Assembly (NCBI GenBank): GCA_009760855.2
Contig: WPIO01000063.1
Coordinates: forward strand, 98,501-162,500
Direction: 5' to 3'
From: Cristatella mucedo
Taxonomy: Eukaryota; Bryozoa; Phylactolaemata; Cristatellidae
Length of the DNA stretch: 64,000 nucleotides
The notes beneath the pieces were generated by a model that saw only the letters and a list, made by a program, of their open reading frames with translations, was not told the origin of the DNA and did not search any database. Position 1 is the stretch's first letter, and each line of letters starts with the position of its first letter. The translations under genes and the position numbers were made by a program. Below are positions 1 through 14,200 of this stretch, piece by piece.

Positions 1-7
1 TTGGGAA

Positions 8-165
8 ACCTTGTAACAGCCCAATGGCTAAGGTGCTCACTTCAACCAAGTTCTGGCCGAGGTCGTGGGCTCAAGCCCCTTGGCATATGTGAAGCACCTG
101 AATAGAGATAGAGTTCTCTTAGGGGGCTACGGAAATGAATTATATTTTTTTATATTTAAAGAAAA
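8..165 (+). repeat. SINE-2 (tRNA-derived, LINE-A-like 3' tail)
   Basis: Box A TGGCTAAGGTG is a perfect fit to the pol III consensus. Box B is near GCTCAAGCC. The tail has a GAAGCACCTG...AGAGATAGAGTTCTCT stem-loop like that at the LINE-A 3' end, then an AT-rich end. Confidence 0.75.
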
Positions 166-589
166 TCAATATGGGCAGTAATTCTGAATGCTAGTCCATA
201 CGTTCGTCCACGAGATCGAAAACATAAGTCACTGACAACTCGTTTTCGTTGTACCCTTTGTGATGTTTACAGTATTACTACGATGACAGAGATGTGATGT
301 GTGTCATGTGAAAAATATTCAGGAAGATCATTAACTCATTTGCATATGAGACTACAACATGCATTCTCATTTCAAATTGGAAATTGAATTGTGCACTGAA
401 TCTAGCAATGCTGATGAGCAGACTTTTGATAATTGGTATTTAATTACATATGAAAATTCTGTAAAAATAAAATATTTCGCAGAGCAAAAGATAAAAATGA
501 GCCGGACCATAAAAATCAGTCTAGCGACGGTCTTTGGGTGGGTGAGTTATAGATGCTAAGCCTTTACATACAAGGGACTATACATATAA

Positions 590-705
590 GGATAATAATA
601 ATAATACATTTAATATAGTGCCCTCAGAGAACTCAATCTCTTTCTGGGCATTTTACATTTGCTGCAAAAGCACGATCGAATGGTTAGTGATATTGCTGCA
701 CCAAA
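590..705 (-). repeat. LINE-A 3' end fragment
   Basis: This is an (ATT)n tail read in reverse followed by the stem-loop block (GTGCCCTCAGAGAACTCAAT) and GCAAATGTAAA-like sequence. It is 5'-truncated to the last ~110 bp. Confidence 0.75.
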
Positions 706-1231
706 GAAGTAAATATTAGCTTATTAACCAGCCTTGTTCATGTAATTGGAAGAAGAGCAGTAGGTAGTAGGTGGCAAAGAATTTCCTTCAGCAGGACTCG
801 AACACGTGATCTGATTGCCAAGTGTGAGCACCTTGCCCCTGCCTTAAAACAGGTGACAGTGCTTTGTGGAGTAACTAAGTATAATGTCACCTCTGTTCTG
901 AGGAGTATATCGAGAAGTTCTAATCAGCAAAATTAGCTTCTTGCATAAGCAACATGTTGAGACTTCGTGCATAAGTCGTGAAGTATCTAGCGATAAAATA
1001 GATGATAGTACTACGTCATTCGTCTAGGCCAGCCTTCTCAGTAAATAGATGGCCTCAGGCATCATCTAAGTCTGCCAAACCTTGACATTGCAGGGCAGCT
1101 AATCATAGGAAAGCCGGCCCCCTTATTATGCATGTTGTGGCGATTGTTGCTTTTCATACAGACAAACCTGCATGCAGAGACAGCTTGTTATCTACCAGCA
1201 GCATTCACTTTGCAGCCAAGCATAGATCAGC
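706..1231. other. Unassigned intronic or downstream sequence
   Basis: Nothing recognised, apart from a weak tRNA-like box at about 785-830 on the minus strand. Confidence 0.4.
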
Positions 1232-1750
1232 ATGAGCAACCAGCTGAAGAATGAGACCCTGATTCCGTGCAATCAAGATGCCACACGCAATTCCACTGTC
1301 GGCGATGCACACAATAATCTTTCTGGTGATCTTGTCCGTATGTACATACCCAGACAACAATCACACATTCCTAAGCCTTGCATGCAACCATATGGGCATC
1401 AGGCCCACTCAATAATTAACTACCCACTCTCAGGTGAGGTCGAATTTTCTCTAATTGACACCTTTTCCATAGCATACCCTTATGGCTACAGGGATATGAT
1501 ATATATGACATATAAAGTCTATTCACATAATCCAAAGACTTTACCACTCATTATTAACAACCAAAATGATGCTTTATTAGCTGCATTACAAGGGTCAGAT
1601 TGTTGCATACAGTACGAATTCTCTCTCTCTCTAGGTCGATGTATCACTTTTAAAGTACACGGAAAATGGCATGAGAACAAACAATATGTGACGTATATAC
1701 TTATGTGCGCACTACTAGTGATGCCTAACTTTAGACGAACGACAATTTAA
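1232..1750 (+). CDS. Hypothetical 172-residue open frame, unrecognised
   Basis: This is the longest open frame in the window that is neither host exon nor LINE. It begins MSNQLKNETLIP and ends at a TAA. No signal peptide, membrane segment or known motif was seen, although the middle is Tyr-rich. It lies between ARIH2 exon 10 and its missing last exon, antisense to ARIH2. It could be chance in intronic DNA or a relic. Confidence 0.2.
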   Translation: MSNQLKNETLIPCNQDATRNSTVGDAHNNLSGDLVRMYIPRQQSHIPKPCMQPYGHQAHSIINYPLSGEVEFSLIDTFSIAYPYGYRDMIYMTYKVYSHNPKTLPLIINNQNDALLAALQGSDCCIQYEFSLSLGRCITFKVHGKWHENKQYVTYILMCALLVMPNFRRTTI

Positions 1751-2131
1751 ATATCCTAAGAGGCCATCACTTAGCCCAGCGCGATTCTCTCCCATAGACA
1801 TTCTAAAATAGAATGCCATTCAACAGAGCTGCATCTTAATGCACTGTGTCTCTTGTTATCTCGATCAAATGCCTAACAGACATAACAGACAGGGCAGCAT
1901 TTAGGTTGCAGCCCTAAAAATTGCTATGCTTTAGCCACGAGTAAATGGCAGTTTTATGCATGAGCATTCATGGTAAAGTAACATATTAGCTGCTGTGAGA
2001 ACAGCAAGCACGTATTGCACAGCTGCCACTGAAACGAAGGTAAGCAATCGTCAGTTATAAAAAAGCAATTTTTTTAGTATATGCCTGGAACTGTTGGCTC
2101 CAAAAGTTGGAGATGGCACAATAAACGGTAC

Positions 2132-2275
2132 CTTTCTTAAAAGCTCTGTGGCATCAAGGAGATACTGCCAGTCTATCCAGGTTCCCTTCTTGTTCGTGAC
2201 GAGGTCCTCGATCTTCTTTCTTATTGCTTGTTTCTCCTGCTCCTCCAGCTTCAGACTATTAGCATGTGTTTGCCA
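2132..2275 (-). CDS. ARIH2: ARIH2 exon 10: Ariadne domain helices
   Basis: This exon encodes 48 residues, [18 protein letters not shown] and following, then [18 protein letters not shown], matching the ARIH2 WENHNKSLQLE and GTWIDWQYL segments. The acceptor is TTTTTTCTAG and the donor GTACCG. No further exon was found to the left, so the terminal exon(s) should lie beyond position 1. Confidence 0.94.
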
Positions 2276-5200
2276 CTAGAAAAAAAGTGACAGAATTAGG
2301 CACCTGGACTTGGGCCATCTCGTAAGGGTACCCACAGAGTGAAGCTCAATCAGTAGTAGAGAGCCAAAAATCTGAGACGTACTAGTATTCAAGCAAAATG
2401 AAGTGCACACATTTAGCTGAAAAATACACAGAAAAAGCTTAAACAAAAAAACAAATATGCCAATGCATCGGCTGAGACAACGATGTAGCAGAACCAAGGC
2501 TAAAGGCAACACCAGCCCCCCTTGCTGCCAGCACATTCAAGTTCCCATCCATATGCAGGAGTTGGTGCACAAAAATGGTGGACACGAATGGATGTCACTT
2601 GTTTCATTTACCAGCGCTGCCACTTTTGCCAGAGCTCGTCTTATTACTCCAAGAAATCTATTTTAGCATCTGATGAAACCTTGCCCAAAACCCTACCGAA
2701 GCAAATCATGGGCACCATTTAGGTCACTACCTTTACAAAAATCTATAGCGAACAGACCCACAAGTGCATTCGGAGTTGACTTCTCGGTAAGAATATGAAA
2801 ATCGCCATTAATTTCGCACACCCTACCATCCTAAACGTCCAGAAACCATGGGTTTCAAGGAGCTGAACCACGGTGGGAGCCACAACCAGCTTCTCAATGT
2901 AGCTTATCTCTTACATTTGCCAATGAGTTCAAACCTTACCAGCAATAAGATGTTTACAGTTTGCAAAAAGGTCTACTGCTAGGTTTATTTGCTGCAAAAG
3001 TTGCAGCTGCCACAGTAAATCACTTCTCACCGGCCTGTGCTGGTTCCCCATTAAACAGCACATCGACTTTAAGGTTCACTGTTAGGTCTCTTCATTCTCT
3101 TATCCTCTTATCTTCGTTCTCTGGCTCCAGCTTACTCATGAAGACTACTTCCTAATCAGGCTTTGCATCGTCCCACTGTTTTTCATACTCGGGCCGTTTA
3201 GCTGCACCTCTAACCAACATAAAATCCTTTGGAGACCGTGCCTTCATTTTTTATGCTCTCAAACCTGGTACTGACTACCGATTGAAATCACAACCTTCCT
3301 TGACTCAACGGTGAAAAAAAATAAAACCCTACTGCTTCCTTTGAGCATTCTCTTCTTCAATGGGAATAATCCTCGTCTGCTTGTACGTACTGATGAAATT
3401 GCGCATGTTGTAACTAACATCCCAATCAATTGACATGCTTACTGTTCAGCATATGTACTACGCTCATATACAGATTTATTTATATAGGGTAATATACAAA
3501 TGTTTACTAAACGGTAGGCTGGTATTAAATGCATACCACAGTCCATGTTATACCATTGTCCTTGTTACAGCTTAGTTTCACGGCACACACCGTCATTTTG
3601 TGCACATTACTTCTTTGAGCTCTGTGCTGAGTAATATAATGTATCTCCGTCAGTAACTCCACAAAGTCATAAAGACCACGTGGGTGTTACGCAGGAGAGT
3701 TTTGTATAGCGCACTCACAGCCTAAGCGGCTTTCGGTACGCATTCGGTAGCCAACAGACTTCGTCTCACGCAACAAAGAGAAAGTGGGAAGCATAGCAGA
3801 GTCAGGAGAGCAGTTGAGGTAGTGAGTAGCATAGAAGTAGCAGCTCAGGACCGCTGAAAAAGATGTGCCATAGTCGGCAGTTGGAGAGTAGTTGTCGTTG
3901 CGTAAGAATTGTGGAAGCGAGTTCCACAGTCTAGGACCTGCAGAGCTAAAGCTTCTGTCGCCAACTGTCTTTAAGCGGAGGAATGGGACAGCTAATTTAT
4001 TGTCCACACAGGACCTGAGGGCGCGAACAGGCTGAAACTGATGCAGCAGTTCAGCTAGGTACGAGGGAGCCAAGCCGTGGTGGGCCTTGTGGGTCAGCGT
4101 AAGAACTTTGCTCTGTATCCTTTGCTCAACCGGCAACCATCCTAGCTCTTTCAGCAGAGGTGACACGTGCTCAAACCGCTGGGACTTGAAGACTAGCCTT
4201 GCAGCCATATTCATAGTCCGCTGTAGTGGCATAATAGCTTTCTTTGGCAGCCCAGCCAAAAGGGGAGTCTGATAAGGCACAGCAGAGGCAACAATAGAAA
4301 GAACTGGTAATTCCTGAAACAGACTTAAATCCGGAGACATTTCGGGCAGGAGGAAGGAGCTGGACATTTATTCATACAGAATGTTTTGCACAGTCAGCAG
4401 CTCTGTTTGCTCATATGCTCGTGAGCATTTGTTTGTATATATCCGTCTATAAGCACAAAGCTACGAAGACTAAATAATGCTATGCCAGATTATAGATTTC
4501 TCTAGAGTTCTAAAAAACACTCGTAAATACTAAGCTGCTTTCGGTGAACAAACGGCAGCAAACAGACTTCTTTTTCTGCAATAAAGAAAATGAGAAATGT
4601 GTAGCAGAGCCAAGAAAACAAAGATGCTACCATGAGTAGCAGGTTAGGTGTGAAAAGCAAATGCTCTGTAGGCAGACAGAGAAAAGATACTGTCAATTCA
4701 CAAGAGATAACGGTTTCCACAGTTGACGATTAACCCAGTAAAAGCTTATGTTGCCAAAATCCGTAAGCAAAAGAAACAAAGAGATAGCTATCCTGTAGTT
4801 CTGGCAATACCTGAAGGATTGAATAAGCTGAAACTAGTGCACCACAGCTCCTTAACATTGGGAACACACTATCAAATTTCTGCGATGCAAAAACCAATCT
4901 AAGGATGCACGGAGCACCAAATTCTAGGCTTAAAGACTTTTTTGACAGTTCTCCCACAACCGAGTGAGAGAAATTTAGCCTCAGCAGACAAGAGAGTGGA
5001 AATCTCTATCTAAACATTGTGGCAAGTAGCTCTAATCCAGGAGAGGGTTTTCAAATGACTACCTCTGTCGGAAGTTTTATGAATAACACATTTAAATGTT
5101 AAATGTTAAAGCAAAATTACCAGCACTTACCGATGGGGCCAAAACAGCACCTCCAATTAATAGGGCTAAGTCCTTGTTTTCAGCCATCCGTTTAAGGCAC

Positions 5201-8200
5201 TTGTGTAGAAGAGCAGTTGTATCGTCATTTAGCTTAAGTTAGCCAACATACCAAATCTAGTCTTGCCAGGGCAGACGTTAAGTTAGTCAATCACTCCTGC
5301 TGGTTCTGGGTGTCTATAGACTTTATGGCTGATGCAATGGGCCTTAATACCTTCTCGAGGAGTGCTGCATGCTAAAGGACAGCATCGGATCGAGAACAGA
5401 ACTTTGTGAAATACAGGAGATGAAAAACAGATGACAACCGGATGAAACTTACACAAGTTCGAGCAGGCATACCGAACATGATTTCGTCAAGAGGGCTGGT
5501 AATGAAGACCGATCACAGCTAAAGACCTAGCAAATCCCAAGTTCTACTTGAAAACATACTTTAAAACTTGAAGGCAAGTCAAAAAACCTAATAATATATT
5601 TGTATAGCGCCTTCAGAACTTAAATCTCTTCCTATGTACATTACTTAAGCTGTAAAAGAAGCGTGATCAAATGGCTAGTGGTAATATGCACAATGTCAAC
5701 AAGCATATCAAGTTAGAGGTGACAAGCACAGTGTCAACATGTTACACTTAACCATCAACATGGAGCCTGTGGTCAAGCTTACCCTCTCAAAATAAAACAG
5801 ATACTTCTTCAGGGCTTCGCGAGCCTGATAGCTTTTGTCTGCAGCAACACTCGGGTTCTCCTTGTAGCGGCTGCATTCGTAGTATTCTCCACCATGCACT
5901 TTCCACTCTGATCACGGAGGAGGTAGAAAAAATAAATGTACAGCCGGAGATAGCAAGCAGGCGTAGGACCAGCTGCTGTGAAGCCACTGGTGGGGAAGCG
6001 ACCCCCAGTGCTACAGACCAGGCTCAGAACAAGTCAAGCAAGAGTCACAACTGATCGCTGGGGTACTAGCCGGTTTGTGACTGATCACAGCACCAAAAAG
6101 GGGCAAGCAATTCAAAAGCACATTGCTACAAACAAACGGTTTCACTCTTCAACGTTGCCAGGTCAAGCACACAGCCAAGAGGTTTGGGAAGAGGGTGCTA
6201 CAGGGGCTACAGCTCACACAAGGGTTGGACCAAAGGGCCAGGGCTGGGCAACTACAGCCTTTCACCACCAACCACCCCCCACTTTGCCAAGATCATTCGT
6301 GACATCCCATCTCGACTTCTGCAACTCACTGCTTACTGGCCTACCAGCACGTGCAATCAGGCAATTGCAGCTGGTGCAAAACTCTGCAGCTAGGCTTGTC
6401 TGTCGTGAGCGTCGCAGATGCCACATTACTCCACTTCTCGCCGACCTGCACTGGCTACCAGTCAAGCAACGGATTGACTTTTTGGTTTTGTCACTCACTT
6501 TTAGGTCCCTTTATTCTATGGCTCCAGCCTATCTCTCCGATATACTCCCCCATTAGGCCAAGCATCGTACACCCGCTTTTCGGAATCCAACAGTCTGAGC
6601 CGCCGTAACGGCTCACTAGGTAAGGCGATTGCTTTTCACTACCTCGGTCCCGAGGTCGTGGGTTCGAATCCTGCGGTGGGTGATCCTTCATCGCTACTGC
6701 AAGCGGTGGTGATAGCCGTAAAAGCTCTTCTGTCGCTATACAAAAAGAGGCTGCTTAATCAGCTAGTATTTATTTATTTACAAATACCTCGTACAAACCT
6801 TAAATCCTTTATAGACCGTGCATTTAGTTCGTATGCTCCCAAAGCCTGGAACTCCCTCCCGACCTTCGTCAGAACATCCCCTGACCTGACCACATTTAAA
6901 AGGAACTTAAAAACACATCTATTTAGGACAGCATATAGTGGGTCCCTGTGATTCGTCCTTAATGTGCTTATGCATGCTGACACTGTGCATGCTGCCACTA
7001 ACCACATTTGCATGCTGACCCTGTGCATGTCACCCCTAACCATGTTATTCATTTTGTTTGTTTTTTTCAAGCATGATTTTACTTACCATTCAATTGCATT
7101 TCCCTTTGCAGCAAATGTAAAGCACCTAGAGAGAGATTAAGTTCTCTGAGGGCGCTTTATCAAGTGCATTATTATTATTATTATTATCATCGAGAACCCC
7201 ATTTAGCCCTTCCCCCTTTGACGCCCAGCAGCCCCACAGTGTTTCCAAGCTTAAAGGGGAGGGACCACTAAGCTAACACGTGGCTCTGGCCATTAGCCTA
7301 GAAGAAGGCAATATAGACATTCGAGCTATGGCAACCAAACCTGGAGAGCAACTCTAGAGAAGCCTGTCGGATGGCCTGTCTTCGGTGTTTTAGCATGTTT
7401 TTCCCCAGATGGGATGATCACTTTCAAGCAAGGCTGCTATCAGTGCAAGCAAAGCTGCTCTAAGGGGCCTGCTATGGCAGCTTGCCCACAACATGAACAT
7501 TCAGTGTCGCTTCTACAGAGGGCTGTCATTTTTTTAATGGAATGGTCACATTACTAGAGCTGTAAACGAGGTCAAAAGAGGTCTGCCAATCATGGCACCT
7601 TGGGCACATAGCTTCAAGCTGTGAAAACAAGGGGGGGGGGTAAAACTTTTTTTGGTCTGTTGAAAGAGGCTTCCGTGTGAAGCTCCTCTGACAAGAAGCC
7701 TCCAGCTCTCCAGCTCTAACAAAATGCTATAAATTTCACAAACAGCTACGTTGAGCAGTTAATAGGCTCTAGCATACAAACACGAAAGAACTGCAAGCAC
7801 TGCTATCTTTACCTCCAAGGCACATCCAGCAAAAATCATACTTGCATTTGGAACAGCACATGTGGTTGCAGCCACCATTCTTCTCAATGCACACGTTGCA
7901 TTTCGGGCACTGACAAAAGAACGAAAAGAAACAAGCTCAACTCATCAAAGGAAATAAAAAAGTAATCACATTCCATACAATGTTTTTCTTTTTATTTTAA
8001 ATGCTGACGTACAACTTTAATCGATGCTTCTTTTTTATCCGAATGATCACTTGCACCCCAAATGCAGTGCATTTGCCAATGAGGTTTCCTCAAATCTTCA
8101 GAAAAAACCAAAACTGCTTGCTGATAGCAGACAGCAAAGGTCTAAACAACTTCCATTGTGCATAGCAGATCAACCCCCTTATCGTACTGCCAGAATTTTC

Positions 8201-11200
8201 CACTGATGTTGGGCTTCGATAAGCACAGGCAGCACGAATCGGATACTGTCATTAAGTGATCTACCCTGACTTCCTGCCGAGTAGTGGATTTACTCAAGGC
8301 ATTTCTTGCTACAGAATCCTTTACCAGAAGTCACCCCACTACACCAAAGTCAGCTGCTCTAATCAAATATTCTTTGTTTTGTATGTTATCACCTCCTTTT
8401 ATTATAAAATCCTGCATACCAGACCTAAAGTGGATCTCATATAGTCTCCAGTCGGTCTACCCCCTTCGGTCTATAAAATTATCTAAGAATAATAAAACCT
8501 CCAGACCCTTGACATTGATGCTGTCCGCACAAAAATAACTTTCTCAACCCTGCTGCTCAATATTCCATCAGACCGACTTTCACTGGTGGAATGCTTCAGC
8601 ATGACACTAGCCGATGATCTGGACGAGTAGGCTCCTCTGATCAAGCACACCATCTTACTTACAAGTCAAAGTCAAGTTAGGACAGCTAGGAGAGCTCATC
8701 CTTAAATGAAAGCATGCAACAGCTGGTAGATAGCTGTTTTTGTATGTGTGCTATGCTCTGCAGACCACTCGTGTGTGGCAAGCAATGGCAAGCATGCCAC
8801 TACTCTGCTGGCGTCGTCGTCAGTTCCTCAATGCTTCCTCCCTGCTGCCCGAAATGTTAATGACATGCTGTGTGGCAGTGTTTGTCTGTTTGTTTGTTTG
8901 GGTGAGGGTCCGACGTTCAGCTTGTTCTCAGGACCCCAGGTAGTTCGATACTACTGATCACCAAGTCCTTCTTGGGGGCCTTCGCCTGCCTGAGCATCGC
9001 TGGCATTGCACTGCAACAGTTTAGATACTATCCCAGTGGGATACTTAGAGGAACGTTGTTGTAAATGGGGAGTAGTCATCCGAAAGGCCTCTAAACTACA
9101 GGGTGCCCGAGGATCCGTGTTCTATCCACTTGTTGTTTTCTCTCCTTTTTGCGATGGAGTTGTTAAGTACAGTAGCAGTTTTCATTTTTAGGCAGACGAT
9201 GCACAGTTTTATTTGTGCTTTGATCGCTCTCTGCTTTTAACTTAGAGTAACATCTTCACAGCCCAGGTCATGAAATCGAGTCCTGCGTCAGGAAATTCTC
9301 TTTTACCGGCTTTAAATAAAAGTAATAGCCCCTCAGGTTCTTCTGTCACTAAAGACTTGAACGAGAGTGCTCAAACAGTTATCCCTTAATTACCTTTTCA
9401 GTCCAGCACATCAAACTCTCAACCTAGCAATACTCAGAAATGGAAAAATCTAACCCTCAAAATGGGCCCGGCCAGCATATCTCTTTCAGCCTTTGCATCT
9501 AATGTTGGTGTTAGCTTTCAAAGCGACCTTTTACTGGACGACCATCAGCTCCACAGTCAAGTCTGTAAGCTTTCAGCCACGTACCATTGTCAAATCTATG
9601 TCTACTTAAACATATAAGAAAAGCTCATCCAACCTGTGAAATAAGACTCATACAGCTGGTGCAAAACTCGGCAGCTAGGATTGTCAAGAACATTGCAATT
9701 ACCACATTACACACCACATCATCGACCTGCACTGGCTCCCCTTCAAGAAGCATATCGACTTTGCAAAGTTTTGCAACTCTACTGTTATGTCCATTCATCC
9801 TCTTACTTTTGGCCTACATACCCAAATAATTCCTCAATCAGGCTAGACATAGTACCCTTTCAATACTAGACTAGTAGAACTTGAAAAACGTACGTCCAGC
9901 CTCCCAACTGCCGTTCATACAGAAGACACTGGAACGGGTTGTAGCAGTCCATCTGAACTGTTATATCACAACTTCAACCTAGCAAGTTTTGGTCCAGTTT
10001 CAGTGTTAATCTTTCCACAGACTCAGCCAAGCTGTGGGTGCATAACGACCATCTCAAGAATGCAGGCCTAGATAGCGTCTCTCTGCTGGATCTATAGGTC
10101 GCGTTTGATACCATTAATCATCAAGTTTATTTCGAATACCTCTTATCTCGCTCGCCTAGGCATCGCTGGCACTGCAATGCAATATTTGGGTCTTTCTCAA
10201 TGGGAGACTCTAGAACATCGACATCCAACTGGCAACAATCATCTGATGAGACAATAGAGTATGGAGTACCTCAGGGTCCCATGCTCCCTCCACTTCTTTT
10301 AGCAATGTAAACTCTCCTTACCGATAAAATCACCCAACAAAATCTAGACTTTCATTTCTATGCACAAGGCACTTAGTGTGCACATTAAAGCAGAGCTGTG
10401 CTTTAATACCTTCCTGCCATCCACCACATCAAAGTCCCTAAACTCCCTTTGAGCATGCATTGCTAAAATCTAACCATTGGCAAATTGTTTAATTAAAATT
10501 GGGGCAAACAAATATCCCTCGAAATAGGCTCCACTAGCTAGCACATCTTCTGTATCGCCGTCACACAATCTGGGTGTCCCTTCCAAAGGGACTTTTCCTG
10601 TGACAACAACATCAGCTCAATTGTAAAAGTCTCGACTTTCAGCTATAACATGAAAATAATTCAGTTGGTTCATACATTTGTGACACCCATCTCGACTACT
10701 GTAACTCACTGTTCCTAGGCCTTCCAACATGGAGAATAAGGCGCTTAAAGTTGGTGCCAAACTCTACAGCCTGGCTTGCTTGTCGTAAGCATTGCAGTTG
10801 CCATATTACACAATTTTTCACCGAAATGCACTTGCTCCCTATCAAGCAAGCACCGTATCGACTTCTAGGATTTTTCCCTTATCTTCCGGGTCTAAAATGC
10901 TTTGTTCCAGCCTACTTATCTTTACTACTAACCAATCAGGCTAGGTAGTGTACTACCTGCTCTTCGGACTCAAGTCGCATCCCATTGTAATGTCGTGTAA
11001 TGTCAGTAAGCGCCTAGAAAGAGATTGAGTTCTCTGAGGGCGCTTTATCAAGTGCATTATTATTATAAGTCATTTAGTGGTGCCTCTAATCTACCTCAAA
11101 TCCTTTAGAAACAATGCCTTTAGTTCGTATGTTCCCAAAGCCTGGAACTAACTCTTGACTGACATCACGACATTCCCTGAATTGTGGAAATTTAAAAGGA

Positions 11201-14200
11201 AGCAAACATCTATCTGTTTCTCACACCAGTTGCAGGATCCCAGTGCACTGTCCTTTGTGTGCTTATAGGTGCTGAGGTTATACAAGATATAAGGTTGATG
11301 AAAAAGCTCGCGCTCCGTGATTTTAATAATGACATAATTTAATGAATTAATAAAAAACACGAACCACGAACTTTTTCCTCAACTTTTATATTAATAATCA
11401 TTTTGATGTGCTTGTAACAAAGGCTGGCTATCTAATGACCTGCCCAGTTGTGAGGTAAATCTCAGTACAGATCCGACGTGCCCGAACCCCATCTGTCTTG
11501 TTGTGGCAAACAAAGGACACTTCTTTCCCTGCAACTTGGGCTAAGCTAACTCGCCTGAATAGAGATTAAGTTCTCTTAAGGTGCTATACAAATTAATATT
11601 TGTTTTCAAATCTTCGCTTTCTGTGTGAACTGCCCTTTGTGTGCTTATGCCTGATGAGACTGTTCATGTTATTACTAACGAATATATATACTTCCTTTGC
11701 AGCAAATGTTGAGTACCAAGAAAGAGATTTAGTTTTCTTGAGGTGCATTTGATGATCGAGGTCGTGGACTTGAGCCCTTCAGTATATGTGAATCGCCTGG
11801 ATAGAGATTAAGTTCTCTTAGAACGCTATTCAAATAAATTGAATAGATGTATGTGTAAATATATATTATACGTTAGGACTAGTAAGAGGAACTGAGTGGA
11901 TTTAATAATAATAATGCACTTGATAAAGCACCCTCAGAGAACTCAATCTCTTTCTAGGCGCTTTACATTTGCTGATTTCATGAGGTAAGTAGAGGGGTGT
12001 AGGTTAGGCTACATCTTCAAAATCAACAGCACTAATACATGTGGTTTAGAAATTCGACTACACACTGAAACCGCTTGGAATCCGTCTTGAGCACTCAAAC
12101 ATTTTGGCAATTTTCAAAACTTGCCCTGCTACATTGTATCTAGAAACGCCTGACATAATTCCAAGCACCTGACAATAGAAGCATCTTACACAGGTCCTCT
12201 TCATTCTATGGGAGCCTTTTAAGCTACAAGTCAGTGATTTTTTAATGGAAAAAATGACTGCATCCATAAAGCCCGATGTAAATAATACAAATGGGGGAAA
12301 GCAATCACAATAGCTTAAGCACAAGAGAAGCTAGTTTACAGTCAGCAAGCATATATGCAGCCTTTTCACCTCATTCTGCTGGCTGAGGGATTTTTCAGTG
12401 AATGGGTGAAGGCTCAACCGCAGTCTAACTGCCAAGCAATAAGATGACCGTATCGTCGGTACAGACGTAAAATAAGTTGCCAGTGGGTCCCTTTATGGCA
12501 ACCCGGAATGAGCAAGCCCGCCAGCAAATATATTCCAGTCTCCGCCATTATTGGAGAACTAGGGCACGGTCACGATGAAAATCCACTGAAGAACGTCTTT
12601 AAGATCTTGGATCTCTCGTGGCCCTTGAGCACTTACAAGTATTCGGGACTGTTTTTTTATTCCACGACTGTATCATGTATAATAGATTCCCCTCTGCCTG
12701 GTGAGATTCTTTGCAGAAGGTAATTCTGTGATTCGTTTATGCATACCCCAGCCTACCACAGTGCCATGCCTGAATGTTGTGTTCTGCCTGCACTAGGCTG
12801 GAGGGCCCTCCCGACCACCGACTAGCCAATCGGAGCACTGCTAGGCGTTAGCAACGAAGCTAACGAATCAGAGCACAGCGTTCCGAACCACAGACCACAG
12901 AAGGGCCGATTAGGATGAACGTCTGCAGGACGTCAGTGGCACTTCCCCCGGCTCGGTGTGTGGTCGAATAACTGGTGGTGCTCCTAGTCGGCTGGTGTTT
13001 TGTGCAGTTCGCGTAGGCAACCAAACTACAAATTCTGTATTGTCCACGACAACCGGAAGTGATAATCGCAAAGACTCTTTGGCAACTGTTTAATGAGGCT
13101 GTTGAATTAGCTGACCATTACTTTCTTTTAATGAAGAGATTTTGTAATACCCTGAGATAAAATCAGCTTTAGCCAATCCATACAAAAACGCAGCCTGTTG
13201 GTGCACGTGGTCAAACCAATTTCAGGCTTCAGTTGCTTGCGTGCAGCTCAATCCAAAATGCACATGCATACGTAGCTAAACTGACAGACGATTTTATAAA
13301 GAACTGCGATGCCCAATGGGTCAGCCTAGTGCTAAACATGGAAGATTAAGGATAGGACCTATGGCTAATACTATTTACATCGGTGCAGTACAAAGTGCCA
13401 GCAAGCTGACGACATTTCACAGCTAGATGCTGCTATGCAGATTTGTCACAAATAAGCAGGCCAGTGGGTCGCTGATTATAATGAATTACATGGAAATTAT
13501 ATTAAAACAAATATCCCCAACTACTAATTTTGGCAAAGGAAGAAAGTAAATCAACTGATTTGTAACAAGTACTTGGTATAAGCAAGCCTATCACTGCAAT
13601 TGGGTAAAGGCTGCCGATAAGTAAACTGGTGAAGCATTCTACTAGGTATCGAAATCCGAGGCTATGCAAGCATGTTCGGCAGAGTTGTGGAGAACAGCTT
13701 CGATTCTCAAAGTCGAACATCAAAGTGTTTCTTTCAAGTGGGTCAACATGAACATTATACAGATGCCGCACATACGCCTACTTACGGCTTGCATTAATTA
13801 CTGATGGTATACTATATTTGCCACTGCAACTACTACTGCTACTGCAGCAAAACTAAAAAACAGAGAGTAACTGGTTGAACAACAATACTAACAGTACTTA
13901 CGTCCTTTGTATTAGCTGTTATGTAATGAGCAGTCTCAGTATCATCGGCACATTTCGTGAGCCAGTTTTTAATTACCTCGCAAGTTGTTGGGGCATGATA
14001 ACCATTGCCACAACTGAAGCTGCAAGGGAAGAGCTCTTACTGAAGCATGTCAATTAATGGTATGCGACTTGTTACAGCTCGGGTATTCCTCGGGCAACAA
14101 AGTGCCGTCAGCATGCAGCTAGAAACGAGCATGCGGCTACTGCTGCAGCAAGCAACCAAATGCCAATGGACAGAGTCTGGAAAAAAGCTTCGTGCAAGCC

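Noticed and set aside
6655-6675. Possible functional tRNA gene
   Set aside because: The box B is perfect, but the copy is one of about 12 dispersed repeats with a shared non-tRNA body, so it is a SINE.
12508-12723. 71-residue plus-strand frame in an ARIH2 intron
   Set aside because: Short, with no motif or conserved feature.
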